A DNA stretch of 64,000 nucleotides from Paenibacillus_S sp043945595 (GTDB lineage Bacteria > Bacillota > Bacilli > Paenibacillales > NBRC-103111): NCBI RefSeq assembly GCF_043945595.1, contig NZ_JBIFNP010000001.1:3658001-3722000 (forward strand), written 5' to 3'. The notes beneath the pieces were generated by a model, which was given only the letters and a program-made list of their open reading frames with translations, was not told the origin of the DNA and searched no databases. This document shows, piece by piece, positions 9,534 to 18,550 of this stretch (positions are counted from its first letter, which is position 1; each line of letters opens with the position of its first letter). The translations under genes were made by a program, and so were the position numbers.

Positions 9534-10418
9534 ATGGATGTAAAAACATTAAAAACATTTCAAACCATCGTTGCCTGCGGCAGCTTCCATAAGGCTGCAG
9601 AGGAGCTGAGCTATGCCCAATCCACTATTACGATGCAGATCCAGAAGCTGGAAGCCGAAGTCGGAGTTCAGCTGATCGAACGGGGCAAGCATCTTAGGCT
9701 GACCGAAGCCGGCCGGTTATTCTACGAGCAGAGCCTTCCGATTCTGCATGACCTGCAGCAGCTGCAGACGCGTATGGCCGACATGCAGGCAGGCGAAGCC
9801 GGCCATGTCCGGCTCGGCGTTACCGAGCCGGCTGCCAGCTATCGGCTGCCGGGCATTTTACAGCCGTTTGTCAGCGAATTTCCCCGCATTCGGGTATCGG
9901 TCGATATCGGCAGCACAGCCGTATTATGCGAACGCATACTCAGCGGCGAGCTGGATCTTGCCCTTGCTTCCGCCCCGGAGCTGGGGGCCGGGCTTTATTT
10001 CGAGCCCCTGTTTACCGAGCAGTTCGTGCTGCTGCTTCCCGAAGGGCACCCGCTGGAGAAGCTCGAAGCCGTCGCGCCGAAAGACATGCGCGATTATCGC
10101 TTGCTGATCACTTCCGAAAGCTGTCCCTACCGTAAGAAGCTGGAGCTGGTACTGCAGGAGTCGGGCCGGACTCCGATGGATACGATGGAGATTGGCAGCA
10201 TGGCCGCGCTGCAGTATTACGTTCAAAGCGGCCTTGGCATCGCGCTGGTACCCAGAGTCGGGCTTTCGCCCGCTCCTGCAGGGACGATCATCCGGCCCGT
10301 GAAAGGACGTCCGATCGACATGACGTGCGGCCTGATCTGTAAGGCTTCGGACTATCCTTTGAAGCAGGCCGGGGCCAGGCTGTACCGCCGCCTCCAGGAG
10401 CATTTTAGGTCTGAATGA
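9534..10418 (+). CDS. LysR-family transcriptional regulator
   Basis: 294-aa LysR-type protein: HTH at residues 1-60 (FHKAAEELSYAQSTITMQIQ) and an effector-binding domain from ~90 to 290, with the AAL.YYVQSGLGIALVPR signature near residue 225. It resembles the CysL/CynR-like group. ATG start follows AAGGG. Divergent from the SDR oxidoreductase, the likely target. Intact reading frame in contrast to its neighbours. Confidence 0.9.
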   Translation: MDVKTLKTFQTIVACGSFHKAAEELSYAQSTITMQIQKLEAEVGVQLIERGKHLRLTEAGRLFYEQSLPILHDLQQLQTRMADMQAGEAGHVRLGVTEPAASYRLPGILQPFVSEFPRIRVSVDIGSTAVLCERILSGELDLALASAPELGAGLYFEPLFTEQFVLLLPEGHPLEKLEAVAPKDMRDYRLLITSESCPYRKKLELVLQESGRTPMDTMEIGSMAALQYYVQSGLGIALVPRVGLSPAPAGTIIRPVKGRPIDMTCGLICKASDYPLKQAGARLYRRLQEHFRSE

Positions 10419-10477
10419 CGCTCACAGCGCGAAGCGGCCCATTTTCCCATATCCGTTCGGCCGTTAATCCGGACATA

Positions 10478-10513
10478 ATAAAACCAGGCAGCTAGCATTG
10501 GCCGGCTGCCTGG
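10478..10513 (-). terminator. Terminator after hemY-like gene
   Basis: Stem CCAGGCAGC/GCTGCCTGG followed by TTTTATT on the - strand, about 40 bases past the hemY-like stop. It may also help end the convergent lysR transcript. Confidence 0.7.
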
Positions 10514-10552
10514 CGAATTCGATTTTTGGGACAAAAATTTCAAAAAAATGCT

Positions 10553-11937
10553 TCAAAGCATCTCCGCAATCTTCGCGGCAGTATGTTCCCCGTTCAGAAT
10601 ACAATCCGGAATGCCTACGCCATAGTAGGAGCATCCGGCCAGCAAGACGTTGGGGTACGCAGCTCCCAGCCTCGTCTCCAAATCTTTAACCAGCTGCGGG
10701 TGCTTCAGATGATAGTTAGGCATCGTTTCATCCCACCGTGTAACCTCGACCGACACCGGCTGGTTCCGTAATCCCGAGCGCCGCCTCGACATCCCGTCGT
10801 CCGACCTCCATCAGCTCCTCTTCGCTCAGAGACCGCAGAGCTTCATACTCCGGCCCGGTGTTCTTATAAAAGAGTCGGACAAGCAGCCGCTTGCGCCCGG
10901 ACGTATGCTCCCACTTGCGGCTGGTTCAGGTACAGGCGTTGCACCTCAGATCGCTGCCCGGGGCGGTAATGAACCCTGTGCCATCCTTGGGCAGACGGCT
11001 GTCGGGAATATCGTATCCCATATAAATGCTGGTCAGCGAACGGTTCTTCAGCTGATCGAATGCCTCATCCAGCTGCTTGTCCTGCAGCAGCCGCTGCGCT
11101 ACGGGATGCAGTGTGCTCAGCACGACGAAATCCGCTTCGACCGTCTCCCCGTTGGACAGAGCGACCCGGTACCTCCCGTAATCCTTACGGACGCTTTCGG
11201 CGCGCACGCCTTTATAGATATCCGTTGCCGTCAGCCGTTCCTCCAGCCTGTCGATCAGCGAGGACATCCCCTGCTCGAACGACATAAACTTTTTATCGCC
11301 GCTGCCCTGGAATTTCTTTTTATTTTCGGCTAAGCCCTGAATGATGCTGCCGTATTCGTTTTTATAATCCAGCAAATACGGGAGCGTGGAAGCGATGGTC
11401 AAATCCTGCAGCTCCCCCGAGTAAACGCCGGACAGTACCGGCGATATTTGCTTCTCCACCAGCTCGCTGCCGAGAAAATGCTCCAGAAACGCGCCGATCG
11501 AATCTTCCTTGGTAAACGTCTCGTTCGGTGTGTAAAAGTCCTTCAGCGCGTCGACCTTGCCCTGCGCAGAAACGAGGTTGGTCGAGGCTAACGATTCCAG
11601 GCTGAGCGGGATGCCGAAGACGGCATCCTTCGGAATCTGCTTCAGCTCCCCTTCCGTATGAATAAACGAGATGCCGGTCGCGTTATAGACTACCTGCTCC
11701 TGCATGCCCAGCTCGTCGAGCAGCGGGGCGACATTCGTTTTGCGGGTAACAATCGAATCGGCTCCGGTTTCCATAATCCAGTCCCCCGACTGCACCGTTC
11801 TGATTTTCCCCCAGACGGTCATCCGCTTCAATCAGAATAAGCTTGGCCTGCTTTTCCATCGTTTTTAACGATTTTTGAAGGTAATATGCTGCAGACAATC
11901 CGGTGATGCCTCCGCCGATAATGACAATGGTTTTCAA
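10553..11937 (-). pseudogene. hemY: Protoporphyrinogen/coproporphyrinogen oxidase (HemY-like), three lesions
   Basis: Fragments add up to one ~460-aa FAD-dependent porphyrinogen oxidase of the HemY/CgoX family. N-terminal dinucleotide site VIIGGGITGLSAAYYL; C-terminal FAD-binding tail with LAGCSYYGVGIPDC. The start is probably TTG 11937, five bases after AGGTGG. Lesions seen: two bases lost near 11828 (RLG|GKIRT); TGG to TGA at about 10927, where the family has ACTWT; and a one-base insertion near 10765 (ITEQPVS). It would oxidise a porphyrinogen in haem synthesis. It stands alone with no hemE or hemH beside it. Confidence 0.75.
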
Positions 11938-12255
11938 TGCGTTCCACCTGCCCAATGAATAAATATCCTGTGCTTGATCTTAGCCCGTTAAATTAACAGT
12001 GCATGTCATAATTGTATTATAGCGTTTGCCAGGCTTCGATAACCATGATTAAAGTCACTTCCCGCTTGTAAAATAGACAATTTTCATACATCCGACATTT
12101 TTTAAGCGATTACAGCGGTGAGCAGCACTTATTTTTTTCACAGGCTGCAGCTTATCCTTAGGCATCCGCCCTTCCTTCTCCCTTCCGCGGCTGAATACAT
12201 TAGGAGAAATCGTTACTTAATTCCATCCGATCCGCAAAACAAAAGGAGAGCTGCT

Positions 12256-13039
12256 ATGTCAACCAAGAAGAGGAGATCCGTGCGAACGCTTGGGAGCAAA
12301 TCGAACCAAGACAGCCGTGCTACTGCGCAGCAAAAAGCTTCAACCGTACATTCCGGAAACGAGACGCTGGAGCTTCCCTGTGTTTAGCCGTATGCTCCGT
12401 AAATATGACATGGTCTATGTCAAGCCGGTTCACGGCTCCTTCGGACTAGGGGTAATGCGGGCACGGATCAAGGAGAACAATCGCTCCGTTCGCTATGAGT
12501 ACCACTACGAGAAACAAAGGCGGAAATATACTTCCCTCCGCAAGCTTTACGCTGCCATGAATCGGAAGAAGCTGAAGAAAGCCTATCTTGTTCAGAAAGG
12601 CATTCCTTTATTGAAATGGGATAAACGGCCCTTTGATGTGAGAGTGATGGTGCAGCGAACGGCGACCAAGCCCTGGAAGGCTACCGGCATTATCGGAAGG
12701 CTGGCTCATCCGCAAAGGGTTGTGACTAATTATCACAGCCAAGGCACACCGCTGCCTATCGAGCTCCTGCTTAAACCCTATTTAACCCGCACCCAGCGGA
12801 TGCGGTATAAGTCCATACTTAAGCGGCTCAGCTTGCATGCGGCCAAGAAGCTGCAAAGCAAATTTAAGGGTCTTCGCCAAATCGGCGTCGATATCGGTAT
12901 CGACCAAACGTTTCATCCGTGGATATTGGAGGCTAACACGTCGCCGGATCCTTATATATTCAAACAGCTTCCGGACCAAAAGGTATTCCGCAGAGTCATG
13001 CGTTATGTGAAGGCGAACAGGAAGAAGCGGAGAAGATGA
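12256..13039 (+). pseudogene. YheC/YheD-family (ATP-grasp-like) protein, frameshifted
   Basis: ATG 12256 follows AGGAG and gives MSTKKRRSVRTLGSK, then the frame is lost near 12305. The body resumes one frame over with NRTKTAVLLRSKKLQPYIPE and continues to 13039. YheC/YheD proteins are spore-coat-associated ATP-grasp-like proteins; the family core is visible as VYVKPVHGSFGLGV, FDVRVMVQ, GVDIGID and ILEANTSP. Two bases (probably GG of a Trp codon) appear to be missing at the junction. The 300 bases upstream hold no gene I can support. Confidence 0.75.
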
Positions 13040-13082
13040 TGTTCGGCTGCTTTGGCGCCTCTCCCGGCAAGCCGCGTAAAAA

Positions 13083-14846
13083 GAGGGTGTCCCAAAAGTA
13101 AATTTGGAGACACCCTCTGGAACAAAATAAGATGACATTCGAAAAAACCAAGGAGCTATGCGATCTGTTCTCGCTTAGCTCCTTGGTTTTTGGTATCTAT
13201 TGCAGCTTTCTTAAGTAGATTGTGGGCAAGGGAAAGCCACCCGACCTCCAGACTTACTTTTGGTAAGCCACGAAGCAGAAATCTTCTAAATCCTCTGTTG
13301 TTTTTCATATCACCAAACACAGGCTCCGGCTCGATCATGCGCCTCACTGCCAGGGCATAACCCTCTTCACTGCGGAGCTTTTGCCTTGCTTGGCCCTTTA
13401 GCCGCAAATACTTCATGCTGACTTTGATCTCACGGTTACCTTGGGCCTTCGTACACTGTGGTTTCAGCGGGCATTCCTCACAGCTGGTGCTTCGGTAATG
13501 CCTGTGTTCGATTTCATACCCACTTTCTGTTTTTTCCTTACTTACCCGACGAAAATGGAGCGGTTGTCCGGCTGCGCATGTCCACGTGTCTTGCTCGCTG
13601 TTGTAGGTTCAGTTGTCGATCTTACTGATGTCCTTTTGCCATGCCTTGCTTTTTTCGCGATGGTACGTGCTGTACTTTACAATGGCTTCGACTTTGTTCT
13701 GCTCCAAATAGTCATAATTCTCCTCACCGCCATAGCCCGCATCAGCGATGACGGTGTGTGGCAGCTTGCCGAACTGTGATTTTATTTTCTCCAGATGAGG
13801 GATGAGGCAGCGCGTATCGGTCGGCCGCTGGTGAACGCTGTAGCCGAGAATGAATTGATTTTCAGTGCCAATCTGTACGTTGTAACCCGGCTTGAGCTGG
13901 CCATTTCGCATGTGGTCTTCTTTCATTCGCATAAATGTGGCGTCATGGTCCGTTTTGCTGTAGCTGTTTCGATTTCCTAAGATGATCTCATGTGTCTCAT
14001 ACTTTTGGAGCCGCGGAAGCAAGTCCTTGCGGAGCGCACGCACCGCCTTCTTTAGCGGTTTATCTTTAGGCTTCTCCTGCAGGCGCTCTTCCAACTGCTT
14101 GACGGCATGTTCCAGCTTTTCACTTGTGATGGCAGATGACTCTCCCAGCTCGTGAAGATCCCTGCCCTCATGTGCTCCTTCTTCTTGCCTCTCAGCTTCT
14201 TCAATGGCGGCGAACAAGGTCTGGACTTTCTCCTGGAGCTTGGCCTTGTGCTTCACGACAGCCTTTCCCCAAACAAACGTATAGCGGTTGGCATTGGCTT
14301 CGATCTTCGTGCCGTCCACAAAGTAATGCTCCAACTGCACATAGTTCTCCTCTGCGAGGAATTGAAGAACGGCCGTAAACACAGTCTCCAGTACAGTTTT
14401 CATTCGTTCCGAACGAAAGCGGTTGATGGTACGAAAGTCTGGGCGCTGCCTGCCTGCGATCCACATAAACATGATGTTTTCACGGACAGCCTTGGCAATC
14501 TGGCGAGAGGAGTAGATGCGTTGTGTGTAGGCATAAATGATGACTTTGGTTAACATCTTGGGGTGATAGCTATCTCGTCCGCCTCCGGGGTAAGCGGCGT
14601 CGAAGATAGCGTCGTCGAGACGATTGACGGCAGTGTTTACAACGCGAACGAGGTGGTTTGCTGGAATGTCCTCTTCTAAATCCATTGGCAGGCAAAGTTG
14701 ATCCATGGTATATTGAATGTACAAAAGAAACCTCTCCTTTATGTGAATGGTGGGTGGTACTTCCATTTTACCAAAGGTAGGTTTCTTTTTGTTGTACAAA
14801 ATGAGAGGGCGTCCCTCAGTCATTTAATGACTTATGGGACACCCTC
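13083..14846. mobile_element. IS1182-family insertion sequence
   Basis: Ends are 17-bp terminal inverted repeats: GAGGGTGTCCCAAAAGT (13083-13099) and the complement of GAGGGTGTCCCATAAGT (14830-14846), 16 of 17 identical. The element is about 1.76 kb and carries one transposase gene on the - strand. Each end also folds on itself (left GAGGGTGTC with GACACCCTC; right GAGGGCGTCCC with GGGACACCCTC), so each terminus is a hairpin. I see no clear target-site duplication. It sits 43 bases after the YheC/D-like gene. Confidence 0.85.
13156..14823 (-). pseudogene. IS1182-family transposase, internal stop
   Basis: 555-codon frame with one in-frame TGA at 13609 in the context SKIDN-stop-TYNSEQ, where Trp is expected. 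Both sides are in the same frame and fit one DDE transposase. The N-terminal DUF772-type domain is in residues ~45-130; YFVDGTKIEANANRYTF carries the first catalytic Asp; VIADAGYGGEENYDYL carries the second. A Cys-rich stretch (CEECPLKPQC) and the C-terminal DDE part lie past the stop. If the stop is real the element cannot move by itself. Confidence 0.85.
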
Positions 14847-14966
14847 CAATTCGTTTAGGTGCGTATGCCTGCACCAGCGTGCTAGAAGGAATGGGGTCTG
14901 GGGCCTGGCGCGCGGCCTCCATCTCTAAAGCTGAAGTATTATAGCGGTGATCATGCAGCTTAAAGG

Positions 14967-15000
14967 CAAAAAAAGACTGCAATGCATCGGCATCGCAGTC
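14967..15000 (-). terminator. Terminator after the PhyH-HEAT gene
   Basis: Stem GACTGCGATGC/GCATTGCAGTC followed by seven T on the - strand, about 100 bases past the dioxygenase stop and 120 bases outside the insertion sequence. The rest of 14847-15096 shows nothing else. Confidence 0.8.
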
Positions 15001-15096
15001 CTCTAAAGAGAATAAGTCCGTATCGGCCGGCAGCTACCATTTCTGCCTAGGTCCATCCGTCATTCCCTGATATGCATCAGGAAATCCGGCTTGGAC

Positions 15097-16513
15097 TCAT
15101 GGATAAAAAGTGCTCTCCGGCGTCGTTGTCGGGCACCAGCGCGAATTCAGCAAAAACTCGATAAGCACATTCTTCGCAGCATCCGTTCCGATATAATGCA
15201 GCGCCTCGGCGGCATGCCCTCGAACGTAACGGTTTTCGTCCTCCAGCGCCTCGGCAAGTGCTGGCACGGCGGCATCGGCGGCTGCTCCTATCCGGCAGAG
15301 CGCCAAGCCGGCGGTAAACCGTACCTGTGCATCCTCATCCTTCAAGCAGCGGATCAGATGGCTTACGACAGGATCGTTCGGCGCTCCGATCATTCCCAGC
15401 GCTTCGGTCACCGTATAACGGATGACCGGCTCGGCCGCTTGGTCAAGCAGCGCGGCAAGCTTGGGAACGGTCGAGGCGGCCTGCTGCCCCAGCTCCCCAA
15501 GCGCAAAGGCCGCATGAACAACCGTCTCGGTCCGCTCGTCGGAGAGCGCCGCGGCAAGTCCGTCAACCGCTCCGGTTCCAGGCCGCCGACAAGCCGTAAG
15601 CCGCTGTCTTGGACACCTTGACGTTCTCATGGCGCAGCCCCTGCAGCAGTGCCTGTACCCCGGCTTCGCCCATGGCTGCAAGCCCATACGCGGCGTTGAT
15701 CGCGTTCGGCTCGAAAGCGTCTTCCAGCTGCGCCGCGGCGGCCTGCACCTGAGCGGCATCTGCGGCAGCCGTGTCAGCCAAGCTGCCTACTTGTCCGGAC
15801 AGCCAATTCCATGTGTCCTTCCACATGTTGTCATGCTCAGCGATCTTCGTGCTGAACGAGGCCGGCTGCCTCCACTCGCGGTCTACGCAATCCCAGCTTG
15901 GAGCCGTCGGCGCTTGCGTACGCATAAACTCGAATTTCAGCATAAAGCGCGGCTTGCCAAGAATGTTCGGCGTGGAGCGGTGCCAAATATCGTAATGGAT
16001 CAAGGCGAAGGTGCCTGCTTTACCGCTGGCTACCGCTTCCCCTTCCGCTTCGTCGGATTCGAAGACGCGGGTCTCGTAATTTTGCGTACCCGGCATCACG
16101 CCCGTCGGGCCCAGCTCCACCGGCGTATCCTGCGGGAAGTACATAACCATCGCCCACCACGGATGGTGGTTGCGCATTTTTTTATAGCCCCAATAGCTGT
16201 CTTTATGCCAACCGCCGGCTTTCGGCGATGCGTTGAAATGTCCGTGTCTGTGGGTATGCATTAAATAGTTGGGTCCCAGCACGCTGGTCAAAGCTCCGGT
16301 CACGATCGGATGATCGAATACCTTTTGCAGATCGCGGATTCGCGGCAGCAGATTATTGCCCGGGTTCCCCTCTTGGTCATACACCTGGTTCAGCTGCTCG
16401 GTCAATCTTTGATGAAACTCCTCGGAGAAGTCCGTCTGGAGAATCAGAAACCCTTCCGTAATAAACGTTCTCATTTGTTCGTCGGTCAGCAATACAGGAA
16501 CTTCGCGGCCCAT
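15097..16513 (-). pseudogene. Phytanoyl-CoA-type dioxygenase fused to HEAT repeats, frameshifted
   Basis: N-terminal ~230 residues are an Fe(II)/2-oxoglutarate dioxygenase of the PhyH family: the HxD pair is in GGWHKDSYWG and the distal His in IHYDIWHRSTPN. From residue ~240 to the end come about six HEAT-like repeats (for example HAAFALGELGQQAASTVPKL and VRGHAAEALHYIGTDAAKNV). The frame breaks near 15588 (GLSAA|TGAVDGLAAAL), between repeats. ATG start follows AGGTAGAGCC. HEAT repeats usually bind proteins, so the enzyme may act on a protein partner (inference). Substrate unknown. Confidence 0.75.
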
Positions 16514-16602
16514 GCGGCTCTACCTCCTAAATGAATTGTGGTGATGCTCCAAATTATACAGATTCAGGAAGGCAGAGCATATGGAGAAAGCTAATTCAAA
16601 TT

Positions 16603-16616
16603 TGCACAAAAGTAAG
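16603..16616. promoter_or_regulatory. Candidate shared operator upstream of the PhyH-HEAT gene
   Basis: TGCACAAAAGTAAG lies about 90 bases before the PhyH-HEAT start. A near-identical copy precedes the second PhyH gene at 23684. The regulator is unknown; the AraC protein encoded at 21358-22188 is a candidate by position. Confidence 0.35.
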
Positions 16617-16707
16617 CATTTATAGACCAAATCATGCCATAATGAAGGCCATTATCAGCTGCCGGATAGAAGCAAGCGTCACCGCGTCTACCTCGCACCG
16701 GGCGGCC

Positions 16708-17877
16708 TCAAGCTGCAGTCCCCGTTTCCCTTCTTCTGACGACCGCAAACGAGGCCAGCGCTGACAACAAAGCAAGCAGCATTCCGCCTCCCGCCATCCA
16801 CGGATGATATAGAACCGTACCTGCGGTATTCGCCGCCGCGCCTCCGAGACCGGCTCCGAGCGCCAATCCGAGATGAATAACGGAAGTATTCATGCCAAGC
16901 ACCAGATTGCTCGCATGGGGAGCCTGTTGGATAAAGTACATTTGAAGCGGCGGCGCATTCATAAATGTCGAAGCGATCCACAGCATGATCAAGGCTAGGG
17001 CCGCCCATACCGGAGCAACCAGCATCGGTACCAGACTTAACGACAGAAAGGACAGCATAAGCGTCGCTGCAATCATCCGTACACTCCCCCACCGGTCTAC
17101 TCCGATGCCTCCGGCGCGGGAGCCCAGTATGCCTATGAATCCCAGCGCGAGCATCGTCAGCCCTACCTCCGCGGTTGTCAGATGGAGCACTGACTGCAAT
17201 AACGGCGTTAAATACGTCAGAACGATGGAGTTGCTCATGTTCAGAAAAAAGGTAACCAGCAGCCCGGTAACGATAACCGGATGGCGCAGCACGGCAAACT
17301 GCTCTTTAAATCCTGCAGGAGCGTCGCCTTCGATCTCCGGCAGCAGGCGCAGCAGTCCCAGCAGCACCAGTATGCTGAGGAGGCCGAGCACCGCAAAGAT
17401 CGTCTGCCAGCCCCGCCACTCCGTAATAGCTATGCCCAGGGGCACGCCCAGCGCCATGGCGCTGCCAAAGCCAAGCGCGATCAGGCTGATCGCCCGGCCG
17501 GTCTCTTCAGCCGGTACGAGCTTGGCAATGGAGCTGATCGCCGCGACAAGAAAGACGCCTGCGCTCATGCCCAGAACGATCCGTGAAAAGATCAGCAGCC
17601 CCAACCCCGAGCTTACATATGAAGCCAGACAGCCTGCAATGAAAACAGCCAGAGCAGCCGTCAATATTTGTTTTCTCGGCAAGCGCGAAGTCAATGAGAT
17701 AATAACAGGAGTTCCTATCGCAAACGCGACGGAATAGGCTGTGATGAGCTGGCCCGCCAGACCGACGGACAGGTTCAGATCCTCAGCAATGACATTTAAT
17801 ATACCTCCTACCACAAGCTCCGCACCCCCCGTCAAGAACGCCCCCAGCGCCAGCAAATATAAGGTTAAACGCTTCAT
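16708..17877 (-). CDS. MFS transporter (YtbD/AraJ-like)
   Basis: 389-aa, 12-helix major-facilitator protein beginning LYLLALGAFLTGGAELVVGG, with RLPRKQIL in loop 2-3, as in YtbD/AraJ-type drug or sugar efflux proteins. ATG start with GGAAGGAAGATACG upstream. Divergent from an HxlR-type regulator; in B. subtilis ytbD is paired with the HxlR-type gene ytcD, and this pair looks equivalent (family knowledge plus position). Substrate unknown. Confidence 0.9.
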   Translation of the reverse strand: MKRLTLYLLALGAFLTGGAELVVGGILNVIAEDLNLSVGLAGQLITAYSVAFAIGTPVIISLTSRLPRKQILTAALAVFIAGCLASYVSSGLGLLIFSRIVLGMSAGVFLVAAISSIAKLVPAEETGRAISLIALGFGSAMALGVPLGIAITEWRGWQTIFAVLGLLSILVLLGLLRLLPEIEGDAPAGFKEQFAVLRHPVIVTGLLVTFFLNMSNSIVLTYLTPLLQSVLHLTTAEVGLTMLALGFIGILGSRAGGIGVDRWGSVRMIAATLMLSFLSLSLVPMLVAPVWAALALIMLWIASTFMNAPPLQMYFIQQAPHASNLVLGMNTSVIHLGLALGAGLGGAAANTAGTVLYHPWMAGGGMLLALLSALASFAVVRRRETGTAA

Positions 17878-18065
17878 CGTATCTTCCTTCCTTTCGCACC
17901 TGTACTCATATATTCAGTTCAATGCCTCGCTAGGAGGACGCGGGGAGCGCCACGTCTGGCAATCCTCTATGCATGCATCGGTTCCGCTTGATTGACATTA
18001 TATGGGGTCTGCTAACATAATGTAAGAAGGCAATTCATTTGGATATTGTCCTGAAATTTTGACCA

Positions 18066-18078
18066 ACTAATTTTTAGT
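18066..18078. promoter_or_regulatory. Candidate HxlR operator
   Basis: ACTAA-TTT-TTAGT inverted repeat just before the ribosome site of the hxlR-type gene, in the region shared with the divergent MFS gene. Position would suit autorepression. Short and AT-rich, so tentative. Confidence 0.3.
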
Positions 18079-18093
18079 AAGGGAGTTGCTGTG

Positions 18094-18423
18094 ATGGAAA
18101 CCTTCCCTCAGCAGGAAAACAGGGGCTCTAGCATCTGCGAGGTACTGCAAATTCTCGGCGCCAAATGGGCCTTCCTGGTCATTGCGGAGCTGGCCAAGGG
18201 CCCGAAGCGGTTTAAACAGCTTCAGCGGGATGTAGCTATCATCAAAACCCAATCGTTAACCGACACGCTGCGCCATTTGGCGCAGAACGGCATCGTCCTT
18301 CGGGAAGTGTTCCCTACGGTTCCGGTTTCAGTGCAGTATTCTTTAACGGAAAAAGGCTTGGACTTCCAGGCCGCGCTTATGGAAATGGAGAAATGGGCCG
18401 TCAAATGGGCGCAGCAGCCCTGA
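18094..18423 (+). CDS. HxlR-family transcriptional regulator
   Basis: 109-aa winged-helix protein of the HxlR (DUF24) family. The sequence CEVLQILGAKWAFLVIAEL is the family start and RFKQLQRDV...TQSLTDTLRHL the recognition helix. ATG 18094 is preferred over GTG 18091 by spacing to GGGAG. A single Cys at residue 15 lies where redox-sensing HxlR proteins (HypR, YodB) carry their sensor Cys, so thiol stress may be the signal (inference). Probably controls the divergent MFS gene. Confidence 0.88.
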   Translation: METFPQQENRGSSICEVLQILGAKWAFLVIAELAKGPKRFKQLQRDVAIIKTQSLTDTLRHLAQNGIVLREVFPTVPVSVQYSLTEKGLDFQAALMEMEKWAVKWAQQP

Positions 18424-18463
18424 ATGCTATTACGATAGTCCAGTCTTCGAATCTCTCAAAAAA

Positions 18464-18493
18464 TTGGCATTTGCCACAGGCTAGTAGTATGAT
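18464..18493 (+). promoter_or_regulatory. Sigma-A-like promoter of the SLH gene
   Basis: TTGGCA, 18 bases, TATGAT, ending 57 bases before the SLH-protein start. Both hexamers match the consensus at four or more positions. Confidence 0.5.
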
Positions 18494-18550
18494 AAATAAT
18501 AGATACAACACCTATTCATCGCCTTTATTTAAGTCTTAGGAGGAACACGA

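Noticed and set aside
10925..13611. TGA recoded as Trp
   Set aside because: The same genes and all neighbours use TGG for Trp and end in TGA elsewhere; two isolated cases are better explained by mutation or sequence error.
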